Origin: Panax quinquefolius | Lineage: Eukaryota > Streptophyta > Magnoliopsida > Apiales > Araliaceae | Direction: 5' to 3' | Assembly (NCBI GenBank): GCA_020205615.1 | Contig: CM035169.1 | Location: 17,813,546-17,877,545, forward strand | DNA length: 64,000 bases | Part shown: piece by piece, positions 34,099 through 47,230 of the stretch | Layout: each line of letters starts with the position of its first letter | Position numbering within the stretch: the stretch's first letter is position 1 | Notes under the pieces: generated by a model | Seen by the model: the letters and a program-made list of their open reading frames with translations, nothing else | The model's database searches: none | What the model was told of the DNA's origin: nothing | Program-made: the position numbers and the translations under genes

Positions 34099-37000
34099 GA
34101 AAACTGTGGACCCCCACAATATGTAATTGCGATTGGAGTCTGGACCACCACCTCCAACTCCACCTCCCAGGTTCCATTAAAGGTTTACTACGTCTGGAGG
34201 CCACCTGGCATCCACGTGGTGCTCTCTCTGTGAAAAAGTATGACAGCAGCTGTTATGTTCCACCTGCAAAGGCTTCTAACAACAATACTTTGACTTTCCA
34301 TCCATATAATATATACTTGTCGAATTAAAGCATTCATAAATAGCATTATAAATATAAATTTATCTCAAATTTTGAACGGCTCAGATGATTTATTGAGTGA
34401 GCGAAAAATTCAAAATCATTTATATTTTATTAGATAGATATGAGCTATATGTATATATCTGATTACAGATATTGACAAGAGTATTTATGATGACCATTTT
34501 TGAAATTTATCGCGACGATTCAAATTGTCATTATATATTTCGAATACTACCTATGATGACGGTGAAACTGTCATTTATAAGCCTCTTACTATATAATACA
34601 CAACTGTGTACATATATTTTTCCGTATATATATATACACAAGTTTCTAAATCAATTTTTAAGATGTTAAACTTAAGTCATTATATTTATTGCGAAAGACT
34701 GGTAAATATAAAAAAAAAATTATTTATGAAACTTATTTGAAGTTATGTGGTGATATAATGAGAAAGTCATATGTAACATTAAAAAAATAATAAATAAAAG
34801 CACAATTAGCATACTATAAAATGTGATACTAGTATATTTCAGTTGTTAACCTTCAGACAGTATATAATACTACTACTGATTATGGAGTAACACCCTGCCT
34901 GCCGTTCAGACGAACCAGCAGTTAGTACGGCAGTGAGCATCAACTATAACTCCAGTCGTGTCGTGTTCGGTTCCAAAACAATTTACGCTACCTCATTTTA
35001 TTTAAGCTCGTCAACTCATCTGGAGTATATCTCTTGAGCAAAACATTGCTCCATCAAATTAAACATGCATTTATGTATATTTTTTTAGCACTTGGTTATC
35101 GATTTAGTGACAATTTTACACATATCAACCCCCGAGTATAAACAGCCCACGCGGCCTGGCCTGGTAGTAACGCCAGTAATTGTGATGTCATAATTGTTCG
35201 CACAAGCTTAAAGTGAATGTCTGTCTGGGCAGTGGGCAGTGGGCAGTGGGCAGTTTAAAACTACATTTGTTTTTTTCACCTTTTCATTCTCCGGTAAATC
35301 CTCAAATCTAACATTAATATTGGCTTCTTTACCCCCAACAAAGTCTTTCAGAAGACGCACCAACTGATTGGTGAGGGGGTGAATTGATTATTTTTATTAT
35401 TATAAGAAAAAGGTGTCTAAAAATCCATGGTGTGAGTGTCTTTCTATAGACCGACTGACTGACTATAGGATTAGGATACATGTAAACATTGAAATTAGTA
35501 TTATATTCTGGATGATTACGAATTGAGTAGATAGGGGAAACTCCCATTCCCATACAACTTGTTGCGACCTTCTACTTCTAGTTCTAGTTCTAAAATGAAT
35601 TAAACGAACTAGTTCATCGTTCGCTCGCCCCATTTCACACAAATTCTTATCAAACTCTCCAAACAAATAAATTTAAAATTCAGAAATATTTCATGAACCA
35701 TAATAGGTGTAAAATTATTAATAGTAGTATATAATTAGATTGTCACCAATAAGTTTTTAATAACTGGAAAAAGAAATATAGGTAAGAATTAAGCAAATAG
35801 AGGGATTTAGCTAAGGAAGGTTGTAAACGAGTCAAATCTAGAACAACCTTAGATTTAGACTCGTCACTTATTGCTGACAATTCCGGTTAATAAGTTAACC
35901 AAAATAATACTCCCTCTTTTTTAAAAATTTTACGTCAAACGATTACATATTAAATTTTAAAATTGGTATGACTCATAAAAATTTAAAATGAAATTAATTT
36001 TGTGATTAATAATTTTTGTTATATACTGATACAATTATACAATAATTATATCAACTAAAATTAAATAAATTTAAAGTTTAATATTAATACATTTAGACAG
36101 AAGAATTACGTAGTTATATGTGGAAGATAGACATATCCATATTAATCGCACATAAAACGTGCAGAGGAAATACATTCGCCTCATCACTTATTGCTGTCAA
36201 AGTAAGTAAAATTCATTTAAAAATTATAGTACGAAACATTTGACAGCTCGAAATCCTCCTCCTATGAGTAATCAACTATACTCCATAATTTTATTTTATT
36301 TTATATAATTGCAAAGGAGGCAAAATAACACTTCTCTTTTTTTTCTAAAATATAAGAAGCACTTTTTAGTTTTTAAAAATCAATTTGAGATATTTTTATA
36401 ATTTTAATTTAGTTTTAATCAATACAAATACAAATATATAAATAACAATCCTGATTACAAATATTATTTTCAAAAGTTATGAATTTAATCAATTTTAGAT
36501 ATAAAAATATCTTAAAGTAATTTTAAAAATTTAAGATATACATTCGAAGAGAGAGAAACTAAAAGAGGTACTCCTCCTTAACGACACATTTAAAGGATCA
36601 TTAAAAAATTAAAGGGCACAATTAGTGTCCATTCTAAATTTCAAATGGTCAATGACCATCATCGGCTTTACTAGGTCAACTCTCTACACAAAATAAAGAT
36701 ATTAGAGATTACTGCATCGGCCCGCCACTTGACCAAATTATTATTAGGATTTAGGACGGACCAAAAAATAAATTAAATTGAATTATATTTTTTTAATTAT
36801 TCAAGTATTTAGGTATATTCAATTATAATCGTGTAGGATAATTATATAGATTACTACATAAATTAATGTCGGGTTTGAGTAGTTCAGCAGTGACTCAACT
36901 TGAGACCTACGGCAACCTTAAAAAATCAATAATATACCTGGAATAAATCAGATATGGTCCAGCACAGGGTAATAGTGATGGTGCATTAAATTTTATGGAA

Positions 37001-37671
37001 AATAATTATCATTTCAAGAAGTAGAACAAATCGATTTTAAAGAAAAGTAAAAGTTTTAATGCCAGATGGATTCAATTTAGTACTGAAAAGGAGTATCATT
37101 CTCCGAGAGTCACATACTTAATTTTTCACTAATTAGTAATATTTTTTTAATTTAATAGTTGTGATATTATAATAAAATAAAATGATGTTGAATTTGCAGA
37201 TATACTTTCACTTATATTATCATTAATTCAAATGCTAACTCTTTTTCTGAGTTAAAAAAATAATAATAATAACACTCAAATGTCAAATTATATCTCATCA
37301 TTGCGTAGGGACTGTTTTTGTTCCTTATAAGCGGCCAAAAAATAAAAAATACTACCGGTATCGTATCTCTCTTTTGACTATTTTCCATCCAATAACCTAC
37401 ACATGTATCGGAGTATTATTGTAGTATTATTATAGTTATTACTTGTATACATACAACTTTTCTTGCAAGACTTGGTTTTGTCTGGCTTACTGGCGTATGA
37501 TTTTGGTTGGGTTTTGGGTCCTGTTACTTCTCTTTCTATGTCATCTTCTTGAAGCCCTGTTCAATACGCTCTCTCTCTCTCCCCCCTGTATTTGTTACTT
37601 GTTCTTAACCTTTACTCTTATTTGGCCCAAGTTTTTTCTATAACTTCGTTACTTTTGCAAGTTTATAAAAT
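34099..37671. other. Intergenic stretch with small repeats
   Basis: No gene recognised. It holds four tandem copies of GGGCAGT (35226-35253) and a hairpin at 35829-35867 (ACGAGTCAAATCT / AGATTTAGACTCGT). An A/T-rich imperfect palindrome at about 36325-36575 looks like another MITE. The last ~200 bp include a CT-rich run that suits the leader of the next gene. Confidence 0.45.
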
Positions 37672-40600
37672 ATGCCCAGAACAGTCGAAGATTGGTTGAG
37701 GATCATCTATGTGGTTTTTTCATTTTGCACTGCCCTCTGTTTTGGGGCACTCAAAAGTATGTAATATCTTAATTTGCTTGCTAGTTTTGATTTGTTCATG
37801 TTTATGAAATTTTGCCATCTTCAAATATGTTTGCCTATGAAATATGTTTTTTCAGGTGTACTGGTGGGTCCAATTGCTGCTCTGTTAATGATATTTGGGA
37901 ATGTTGGGGTAATTTTGGGCCTTTTACCTGCACATGTTTCCTGGACAGTTTACACCCTTCTCAAGTAATTACCCTTTTCGATTCCTTTACAAAAAGTATG
38001 TTTCTTTGTTGTGTAGTGTTTGATTTTGGACAATATTGAACTATGTGGATTTCTCCAACTGCTTACAAAAAAGTAATAATCACAGGACTGAAAGGTTTGA
38101 TGCATTACTTAAAGTGGCTTTGATGTTGGCTTTGCCTGCATTATTTGGTATCTGGGTGGGTCTAAGCATAGCTGGTAGTGTTCTTGTGGGGGTGGGTTAC
38201 GGGTTCTTCACTCCATGGGTTTCAGCTTTTGAGGCCTTCAGACATGACTATGATAATGAGTTCAACAAGTTCTTCCACTGCATTGTGGTAAAACCTTTAA
38301 TTTGTCTCTTGATTAACCTTACTTTTGGTTCAACTCCTTTTCCATTCCACTTTCAAACTTTCAATTATATTAATATATAGGATGGAACTTGGGGCACTAT
38401 TAAAGGAAGCTGTACTGTGGTTCGAGATTTTGCTGATATGTGTTATCATTCTTACCCTGTCTACTTAAAGGAGTTGCGTGAATCCCCTAGTTCAAATGAG
38501 CATAAACCTCTTAGGTGATGTTGCTTTACTTGTTCTTTTTAATTAATTGTATACTGACCATCGAATGACTCCATAGGTAAACTCAGGTTCGTGCTAATTT
38601 ATTTCAGATATTTAAAAATTACACTGATACAGTTATGAATACTTATACTCCAGTATTTTGCATAGTTAGCTCGTCCCCTCGAAAAGAAACCATTTCTCTT
38701 ACTTAGATTGATTCCCTTAGAAACTCTCTTTCAGGTTGATTCATGTTCCAGGATGTATCATTGTTGGGCTTATGGGGCTTATTGTGGAAATTCCTCTTTA
38801 TACAGCTATTGCCATAGTAAAAAGTCCATACTTGCTGTTCAAGGGCTGGCAAAGGCTTACACATGATCTAATTAGCCGAGAAGGCCCATTTCTGGAAACA
38901 GCTTGTATTCCAATTGCTGGTTTGACAATACTTATGTGGCCGCTTATTGTTATTGGAAGCATTATAATGGCTATTTTCTCAAGCTTTTTCATAGGATTAT
39001 ATGGCTCAGTGATAGTTTATCAGGTTTGCTTGAATCCAAATGTAGTCCTTACTCTTGTTAAAGCTACTGCTTTGAAATGCAATGAACCACTAAACCTTCA
39101 TATGTATATGTAGGAACGTTCTTTTCGAAGAGGTGTTGCTTATGTGATTGCAATGGTTGCTGAATTTGATGAATACACGAATGATTGGCTGTATCTTCGT
39201 GAGGGGTCTATCCTCCCAAAGTAATCATTCCATCAATTATTGCTTCTTTTCGTTCTTAGAGATGCACATATATTGTCGGTGAAACCAATGTTGCTTTAGG
39301 TATTCTCTGTGTTCTTCCATTTTTAACAGTTACAGTCCCCTTGCTCACAGCCAGGCCTCGATATCGAAAGAAGACCTCTCCCTCATCAGACCCTTTGGCA
39401 GGAGGAAATCACTCTGTTGATGGTAGTAGAATCGGTTCTGTTATTAGAGAAGCACCACCAATTCTTATGGCAAGCCTATCAGCAAGAAGATCCGTCAGGG
39501 AGACCATACATGAAGTGAAAATGGTCCAGGTATGCTTTTAATATTGTAAGATTTGTTCGTTTCCTATCCAATTTTCGGATATGAAATATAAAGGTATGCA
39601 AGGTAACTGGCGTAGAGCTAGCTTTGCCCATGGAACAACTTACTTTTGAGCTTTTTCTGTTAAGGCACAAACTTGAGAAGTCATTATATGGAGTACTTCA
39701 TAATTCAAAAGGCAGTAACTTATTACTAATATATTGGCTCAACATGCAACCTGCAAGTGCAGTAGGACCATAAAATGAACTTTACCGATGTATTCTTATT
39801 TAGATGAAATAGTAAAATTTCTGCATTAATGTTCCAAGTGTATGGACCTAAATCATCAACTACATTGATCAATGTGAAAGGCCTCAAGAAATTTTAGAAG
39901 TTGTGTACCATATTTCAGCAGGCTCGCAGAATTTGATCGTTTCAAGTAATAGTATACGATAATTATTCAATTCACCAAGGACTTCATTTTGAGTAACGAA
40001 TGATTTGTGATGGATCTTGATCGCAAAACATGCAGAAAACATATAAATGCCACTAAAAGTTGTCACTACCATAATAAGATATAAGCATGCAAACTTCATG
40101 TATCTGTAGAGGAAAAAAAATTGAAACTTTTTTAAATGACAGTACATAGATTGATGCAAGCAAAGGAATTTTAAATGATGAAATAGCATCTCAACACCAA
40201 AATATGCCTTTTTCAAACTGTTATTGTGTAATTCTTCAAATATTGTCATTTCTTGAGAAAATTGAAGTTTATACCATGTGTCTGCAACAGGTTTGGAGAA
40301 ACATGATGAGATCCTGCGAAATGCGGGGAAGGGAATTACTGGAGGCCAATGTAATAACTCCAGCTGATCTCTATGATTGGTTGAAGGCAAAGAATGGGAA
40401 AGAAGCAGCCATTATTGGTGTTGGACTGCCTTGTTACACATTCTTTCAGAATATTGTTTACTCCATCAAAGCTGGATCAGCTGGTCTATTGCTTCTTGAT
40501 GATCTTGAAATAACCCATCTAAATAGGCCCCAGGACAAATTGATAGACTGGTTTTTTCAACCAATAATGGTCCTCAAGGAACAGATAAAGGTCATGGAAG

Positions 40601-41385
40601 AGAACGAAGTGAAGTACCTGGAAAAATTAGTTCTATTCGGAAGCAATCCTAAACGCATGGAGGCTTGGGATAACGGCAGTTTTGTACCCCAAGATGCTGT
40701 TAGAGCTGCTCAAATTGAGGGCATTAGTAGAAGGTAAGAATTTAATAGGTAGATTTATTATTTTTGAGTTTCTCAGTAGAAATAAAGGTGATTTGAATTT
40801 CCGTTTACTACACTACACGAGCTTATCTTCATGGAATTTGTCTTTTGCCAACATAAGGATGGAAAACTCTTACATTTTTTATCTAGCCTCGTTAACATTG
40901 ATTATAAATGCTCGATCTATCTGTGCATTATGATCCAGTTTTGTGGGTAATACAACATCCTTTGAGAACAAGATTTACCCCTATGTGAATATGTGATTCC
41001 CTAGAAACCCAAACAAAACAAACTCACTTGGCAGCTCCAAAATTAGCACTTGTAATTAACCTGATCTACGGATTTAAATATTTTTTCATTGTCAGTTTAA
41101 ATCTCTGTTGGGATTGCTTACTCTACAGTGAAATTTGACTGTAAAACGGTCCTTAATATATTCAAGAATTTTGAGATAATTATCTGAAAATTTGAACTGA
41201 TATCCTTTGGCAGGATGGCAGGAATGGTAAGAAGAATATCAAAGTTTCCCACTTATAGAAGGAGATTTCGCCATATCGTGAAGACCTTACTAGTAAATTC
41301 TACAGCGAACGAAGGTTGCACCACAAAAGAAGGCTCCATCAGGTCCATATCCACAAGATCAAGTACCTCTATTGAATTTGTTTAG
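37672..41385 (+). CDS. Multi-pass membrane protein, At3g27390/At4g37030-like (nine exons, 571 aa)
   Basis: Exons 37672-37756, 37856-37964, 38086-38287, 38381-38514, 38735-39023, 39114-39220, 39355-39529, 40291-40733 and 41214-41385 join in phase with GT-AG introns. The N-terminal half has several hydrophobic segments: IIYVVFSFCTALCFGAL, then GPIAALLMIFGNVGVILGLL, ALMLALPALFGIWVGL, CIIVGLMGLIVEIPLYTA and LTILMWPLIVIGSIIMAI. The C-terminal half is soluble and contains RSVRETIHEVKMVQVW and MMRSCEMRGRELLEA. It ends in a basic region (MVRRISKFPTYRRRFRHIV) and a Ser/Thr-rich tail. The length and pattern fit the plant-specific 'uncharacterized membrane protein At3g27390' family, whose biochemical role is unknown. 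The exon 7 acceptor (CACAGCCAG) was chosen because it alone restores the frame at LPK-PRYRKK. Confidence 0.9.
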
Positions 41386-42001
41386 AAGAAGTTGTAACTT
41401 TTCTATTATCCTTTTTCCCCTTTCTTGGGTGTAGATATTTTCTTGATTCCAGGCTTTGTTTAGTCTGTATATAAAACATTATGATTCAATTTGAGTAGGA
41501 CTTGTAAATGTGCCTCTACCCTTGGGCCTTGTCAATATATAGTGTAATGGTTTTGAATCACCTAAATTTGTTGTTCATCACTATGCTTGGTGTTTGAAAT
41601 ATACTTGTAGTATGTGATTATTAATTACACATCTTATTCACTTATTTTTTTCATGGAATCATGCTATATATATTGTTATAAATTTACGCAGAAATTATAT
41701 ATAGGAGAGAGTCTCACTTATTACACATCTCTTTCAAAAATTTACCACTTTGATTGTCGACACAAATAATCGCAATGTGTATCATGTTCCTTTTTCATTT
41801 TTATTTGTACACTAGAATTTTATGACGAAATCTTATACTACTACTAATACTAATTAATATACAACTTAAATACCCACTAAATATATCTGAGTTACATGAA
41901 TAATTCTACATGCGAATCTGAAATGATGATCTGCAAATTTACACCGAATAAGAAAGTATTTTGCCATTACCTTTCACAAAATTCTGATAATAGAAAATTT
42001 A
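41386..42001. other. 3' flank of the membrane-protein gene
   Basis: Presumed 3' untranslated region and spacer. Nothing else recognised. Confidence 0.35.
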
Positions 42002-42300
42002 TTTTTAACATAGAAACAAAATAGTAAAAAAAATCAATAAGCATCTGGAACGAGGACATGGAGAGCGACCATCATGGTTTGGGGGTTTGGTGAGATCTGG
42101 TCCGGATGAAGCCGTGGTTAATCTCTTTGCAGCTCTCTTTTGACAGATTTCTTCCAATTTAAATAAATAAATATAACATACAAACAAGCAAACAAAATAA
42201 TTTCAGCATAGGCAACGGTAGAGGAGCTGAAGAGCTAGGTGAAGGTGAAGGAAGTGGAGGTGTAGAATTTGAGAGAGAAACGAGGGATACAAGAGGAATT
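42002..42300 (-). other. Possible small secreted-peptide gene or remnant
   Basis: On the minus strand a CT-rich leader-like stretch precedes an ATG at about 42211 that opens a hydrophobic signal-like run (MLKLFCLLVCMLYLFI) and then a stop. In the neighbouring frame the sequence continues FKLEEICQKRAAKRLTTA, then SSGPDLTKPPNHDGRSPCP. The basic cleavage-like site and SGPD segment recall plant peptide hormones (CLE or PIP types), but no family consensus is met. The two parts are in different frames, so an intron, indel or chance must be assumed. Confidence 0.2.
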
Positions 42301-42428
42301 TTGTAATATTGAAAATGTCGTGTTTGTCCAAAAAATATTTAATGTAGTTCATACCTATTTCTTACCAATTAAAATGCATTAAGAGACAAAAAAAGTTTTA
42401 TTAAACAAGTTTTGCATCTGTTTTATAT

Positions 42429-42557
42429 GGATCCGGTTAGCATGAAGTTATTTTTTTGGTCAATTGACCAATAGAATATTGACACACATACAACCTCGCC
42501 TGCGTGTCTGGTCAATTGACCAACTTATCCCAAAATAAACTTCATACTAACCACTTC
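42429..42557 (-). mobile_element. hAT-like foldback MITE (copy B)
   Basis: Reverse copy of the element at 18477-18625. It starts GGATCCGGTTAGCATGAAG and ends TTCATACTAACCACTTC, with GGTCAATTGACC inside both arms. The arms here pair better than in copy A, so it may be younger. A target duplication is not clear. Confidence 0.7.
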
Positions 42558-42717
42558 TGATTTACATCTACCTAACTCATAATTTTTCAATCAAAATTAA
42601 CCAAAAAGCGCAGAAAGAAAGGAGTATGATAGAAACTCTATTAAATCAAATATCAAGAAGTTAAGAAATATACACACAACACATTACGTATGCAAATCAA
42701 TCGGAAATGAAGACCGA

Positions 42718-42720
<3 letters not shown>

Positions 42721-42778
<58 letters not shown>
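42721..42778. repeat. (TA)n microsatellite next to (TG)n
   Basis: 58 bp of pure TA followed by (TG)n up to the solo LTR boundary. A short TA run also follows the other LTR end (45598-45606). Confidence 0.9.
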
Positions 42779-42781
<3 letters not shown>

Positions 42782-42792
42782 GTGTGTGTGTG

Positions 42793-45597
42793 TGACGCCC
42801 CCAAAATAGGTCCATTCCATTCAACCCATTCCGAATTAAATCAAATACATGATACATAAATAACTACAACTTTATTATTACAACATATAAATCGTGAGTT
42901 TAAATACGAGATATTCTTTATCTAGATAAATATACACACGCAAATAAATTCCCATCATAATTATTGATACATTATTTTACAAAATGGTGAGGACTACTAA
43001 ACAATTCTCTCTAGAACCTTCATTCCATACCTCGACTAAAGATTTCGCTACATTCTCACCTCCCGAGAAGAAAAAATAGAACAAAAAGGAAAAGGGTGAA
43101 ATTTCAATTTCAAAGAAAAAGAATATTATGACTAAGATAATATACAACAAATTATCGTTAGTATCCAATGCGGGAAAAATCTAATAGAATATAATAGGCA
43201 ACCGCTTTTAAATCAATCTTCGCAATGAAATAATAATTCATTAGAAGAGTTAAGTAGGGAATGCAAACTACTATCTTCTATATATGAATTTAAAGTTCAT
43301 CGTCGATATTTTATCCCATAACATCAATCAATATATATCCGGAATCAAATATTCATCTTTGCACTACTGGCCAAAGATATTAATCTGGATTAGTCGTGTT
43401 CATCTAAACACTGCTCATCTTTGCACTACTACCAAAAAGATATTAATCGATCGGTCGTATTCATCTCAACACTTGTTTATCTTGCACTACTGGCCAAAGA
43501 TATTATCAAGAAATCATTCATCTTTTTACTACAAAGCCAAAGATATTGAAGAATATCATCATTTAGGATGAGGATGATGAAAAATATTTTAAAGAAAAGC
43601 GAATCCAATTGAAACAAAAAACAAATATTAAGGATTAAATACTTTAAACAATCCAAGTTCAAAAAAAATACTCATAAATAACCGGAGTAGAGTAAAATTC
43701 AAGAATGATCAAAATATGGATACAATCAAAGCTAGTATCCACAATAGATATTTTAGGCGAAAATGAAAATTTAAATTTTTACGTGAATAGTGTCGTGATT
43801 CGTGAATAATTGTCAGATATACGTGAATAATAAACGACACCAAAAGATAGAAATTTCACAAAAAATATCATCATGCTTCGTGAATAGTAACTCGTGAATA
43901 AGAACTCATGAATAAGAATCGTGAATAGTAATCTTCATGAATAGTACATCTCAACATGAAAAGTTTCAAATTTGATAAAGATTTTCAACCAATATTTCAA
44001 GATAATGATATTGAAGAAATAATATCATTTTCGAATAAAATAACATCCCTTACCTCGAAAGACAGTCTTTAGTTGAAACAGGATATAAGCTTATAACTTG
44101 AACTTCAGACCAGATATAGCAATACTCAAAGTATACTCAAAATACTCACACAAAAATCGTTCGATAATATAGAGAGAAAACTTGATTTACGGTGTGATTT
44201 TCAATTCTAACCCAAGACCTTATTTATAGGAAAACGCTTGAACACCAAAAGTAGAAAATTTAATATAATAATATTATATATATTACAAATTCTCTACGCA
44301 CATTTTGACAACTGATTTCAGCTTATCTTGCACATGCTAGGGCTGCCCACAAAACAAAAAAAAATGTTTTTCCTATTTTAAATATTTTAAACTTCCAAAA
44401 ATCAATTATTTCGGAGGATCGGAACTTCAATAATTCATAATAAATAGCTCTTTTATCAGAAAAATTTGAAACTCGCGTCTTTTCATAGGAAATTCAATTC
44501 TCTACAACTTTGCAGAAGAAAATTTTTCCAAATTCCAAACAGAAATTGACCGAAATCCATAAACGGGTGATTTTACAATTTATAATCAAATTTCGGTCGA
44601 GAAATGGGGTCCGCAATACACCGAAACATGTGTTAATCATTTAATCGCCACAAAAATACTCTTCCTCTTCATATACTCACATATCGCACATTCATTATAA
44701 AAATATCACCGTTAATATATTATTAAAATAATATATTTAAATGAATTATTTTATCGAGAAAAAGATAAAATATTAATTTTCAATGATTGTCACATTAAAA
44801 TTTTCTCCATCTATATCCACATAAAATTAATATTTTCCTCATCATATATATCAATAATTAATTATTCACAAATAATATTCTGAATCACGAGATCTTGGCA
44901 ACTGTAGAGGTAGATTCTCCAGGAAAGAGGGCTTTCCAATAAGGATCTCTCTCTCTTGGTAGCATGATTAGGTGACCAAACCTCTCCTGCATATGAACTT
45001 TCTAGACATTGCTAATAATGTTATCCAATAATATTATTCGGATAATATGAATTATTGTCTCGATAATGGAAAATCTTTGTGTAATGACAATTTATTGAAA
45101 CAACGGTAATATAAAATATCAATCGTGATTATTGAATCAATAAAATAAAATAATTGAATAAATAATTATCGTAACAATTATTGAGTAGTGTCTTCACGTA
45201 AGAATCAATAATTGATGCAATCGCTAAATCATCTGCTTCAACAACGCCAGCGTATTAGTGTGTTTTAACCACCGGCAGATTCCAACATGATTAATCTGTG
45301 AATAACTTCTGTAGTTATTTATAAACAACTTATATTTGTCGTTTTCTTCATCCAATCGCTTCCAGTTATGGGGCCCATAAAAGATCGCTACCGTCGTATG
45401 CGAATATTCCCCCAACAAGTCTGAATATTTCACGACCAAAACGAATAAACAATAATGAATATTTTATAACCACTTGCTTATTCGAAATATTTACGTATTT
45501 TACCCATAACTATCCACATTAATCAAATCAACCCTTCTTATTTCAAAATAATAAATAAAAAAAATAAATTTTATTTATTAATAATTTGGGTCTTACA
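42793..45597 (-). mobile_element. Solo LTR (2.8 kb) of the chromovirus-like gypsy family
   Basis: The reverse complement starts TGTAAGACCCAAAT and ends GGACCTATTTTGGGGGCGTCA-type sequence, matching both LTRs at 2539-5298 and 8378-11160. No internal region adjoins either end, which is the usual result of LTR-LTR recombination. The copy is more diverged, and its tandem arrays are shorter (reverse GAATATCTTTGGC units at 43325-43555). It sits in a TA/TG microsatellite and no 5-bp target duplication can be read. Confidence 0.85.
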
Positions 45598-45978
45598 ATA
45601 TATATATACACCTGCAAGTATAATTTGACATGATAACTTTTCTTGCCTGGACTGAGCTTAATTACTTAATTTCAGTACTAGTATGTATAGAGTTCGGCAT
45701 AATTAAGCACATGCAAGTACGTACCTTAGCTGATCAACCTTGGTCCATAATTATGGAACTGATCGATCACTCTTTCTACTACTCCACCATTTATGACTGC
45801 TTGAGCCTCTCGATCATCCACACAAACACACATATATATATAAAAAAAATTATGGAAATGATCTTCTATATTGAAATTTTCCGTTTAGTACGTACAATTA
45901 ATCCAAAAAAAATTAAAGAAATTAGTTCATGAGAGTTTGGGTTTATAATTTAGGATAATTAATATTATTTTGTTAGAA

Positions 45979-45980
<2 letters not shown>
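45598..45980. other. Short spacer
   Basis: Spacer between solo LTR and microsatellite; no gene recognised. Confidence 0.4.

Positions 45981-46040
<60 letters not shown>
45981..46040. repeat. (TA)n microsatellite
   Basis: About 30 TA units directly abutting the left end of the foldback element. A shorter TA/TG run abuts its right end. Confidence 0.9.
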
Positions 46041-46044
<4 letters not shown>

Positions 46045-47199
46045 ATTTCATCCATGACAATTTGTTATCGTATGGACCATTAATCGCTCTAACAACTTCT
46101 TTTCGGATAGATTGATTAACTTATTGAAAGACTAAGATTGAAACATAAATAACTAAAACCGCTACAAAGCTCTTTTAATACTGTTAATAATAAAAAAAAA
46201 ACACAAATTTTTAAGACAAGCTCTCTCTGACTTTGCATGTAAAACTCTCACGCTTTTTGTATTACATAGTTTTACATTAATTTTCATTTTTAATATTATA
46301 TTAAATACTAATATTACAAAATATTGTATTAATATTAATATTATAAAATATTATATTAATAATATTACAAAATATTATTATTAATATTTTATAATAATAT
46401 TATTATTATTAATATTAATAATAGTGTATTAATATTAATATTATTAATATTTTATAATACTAATATTATTAATATAAATAATATTAATGATTTTGTAATA
46501 ATATTTATTTTAAGATAATATTATTACAAAATTATTAACTTAAACTTTTAAATTAAATATTAAAAAAAACTAAATGTGAATGAAAACCAAAATGACATAG
46601 AAAAAAAAAAACTCAACCGTGAGAGCTTAGGTTGAGTTTAGTTAATAATTTTGTAATAATATTATCTTTAATTTAAAGTTTAAGTTAATAATTTTGTAAT
46701 AATATTATCTTAAAATAAATATTATTACAAAATCATTAACTAAATATTATTACAAAATCATTAATATTATTTATATTAATAATATTAGTATTATAAAATA
46801 TTAATATTAATACACTATTATTAATATTTATAATAATAATATTATTATATAAAATATTAATAATAATATTTTGTAATATTATTAATATAATATTTTATAA
46901 TATTAATATTAATACAATATTTTGTAATATTAGTATTTAATATAATATTAAGAAGTGAAAATTAGTGTAAAACTATGTAATACAAAAAGGCGTGAGAGTT
47001 TTACATGGATGAGTCTCGCCAAGTCAGTGAGAGCTTGTGCTTAAACGGGGTGTTTTTTTTATTAACAAATAGGAAGAGTTTGTAGAATGGTCAGAGTTAT
47101 TTATGTTTCAATCTTAAATTTTCAATAAGTTAATCAACTATCCAAAAGAGATTGTTAGAATAAATATTCACGACAACCGGTTGTCATTGATGGAATCTC

Positions 47200-47200
<1 letters not shown>
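46041..47200. mobile_element. 1.16-kb foldback element with ~300-bp or longer inverted arms
   Basis: The left arm starts AGGGATTTCATCCATGACAA. The right arm ends TTGTCATTGATGGAATCTCA, the inverted counterpart. Further paired blocks include GATTGAAACATAAATAACT, AAACTCTCACGC, TTTTTGTATTACATAGTTTTAC and the AATATTATATTAA-type core. The centre is extremely A/T-rich with nested smaller palindromes and a short unpaired segment near 46570-46640 (CTCAACCGTGAGAGC). No ORF of note. It looks like a non-autonomous foldback transposon inserted in a TA microsatellite. Confidence 0.75.

Positions 47201-47230
<30 letters not shown>

Noticed and set aside
37443..37643. 66-aa hydrophobic ORF above the membrane-protein gene as a uORF
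   Set aside because: It has no ATG start and lies in CT-rich leader/promoter sequence; the hydrophobic reading is a product of T-rich DNA.
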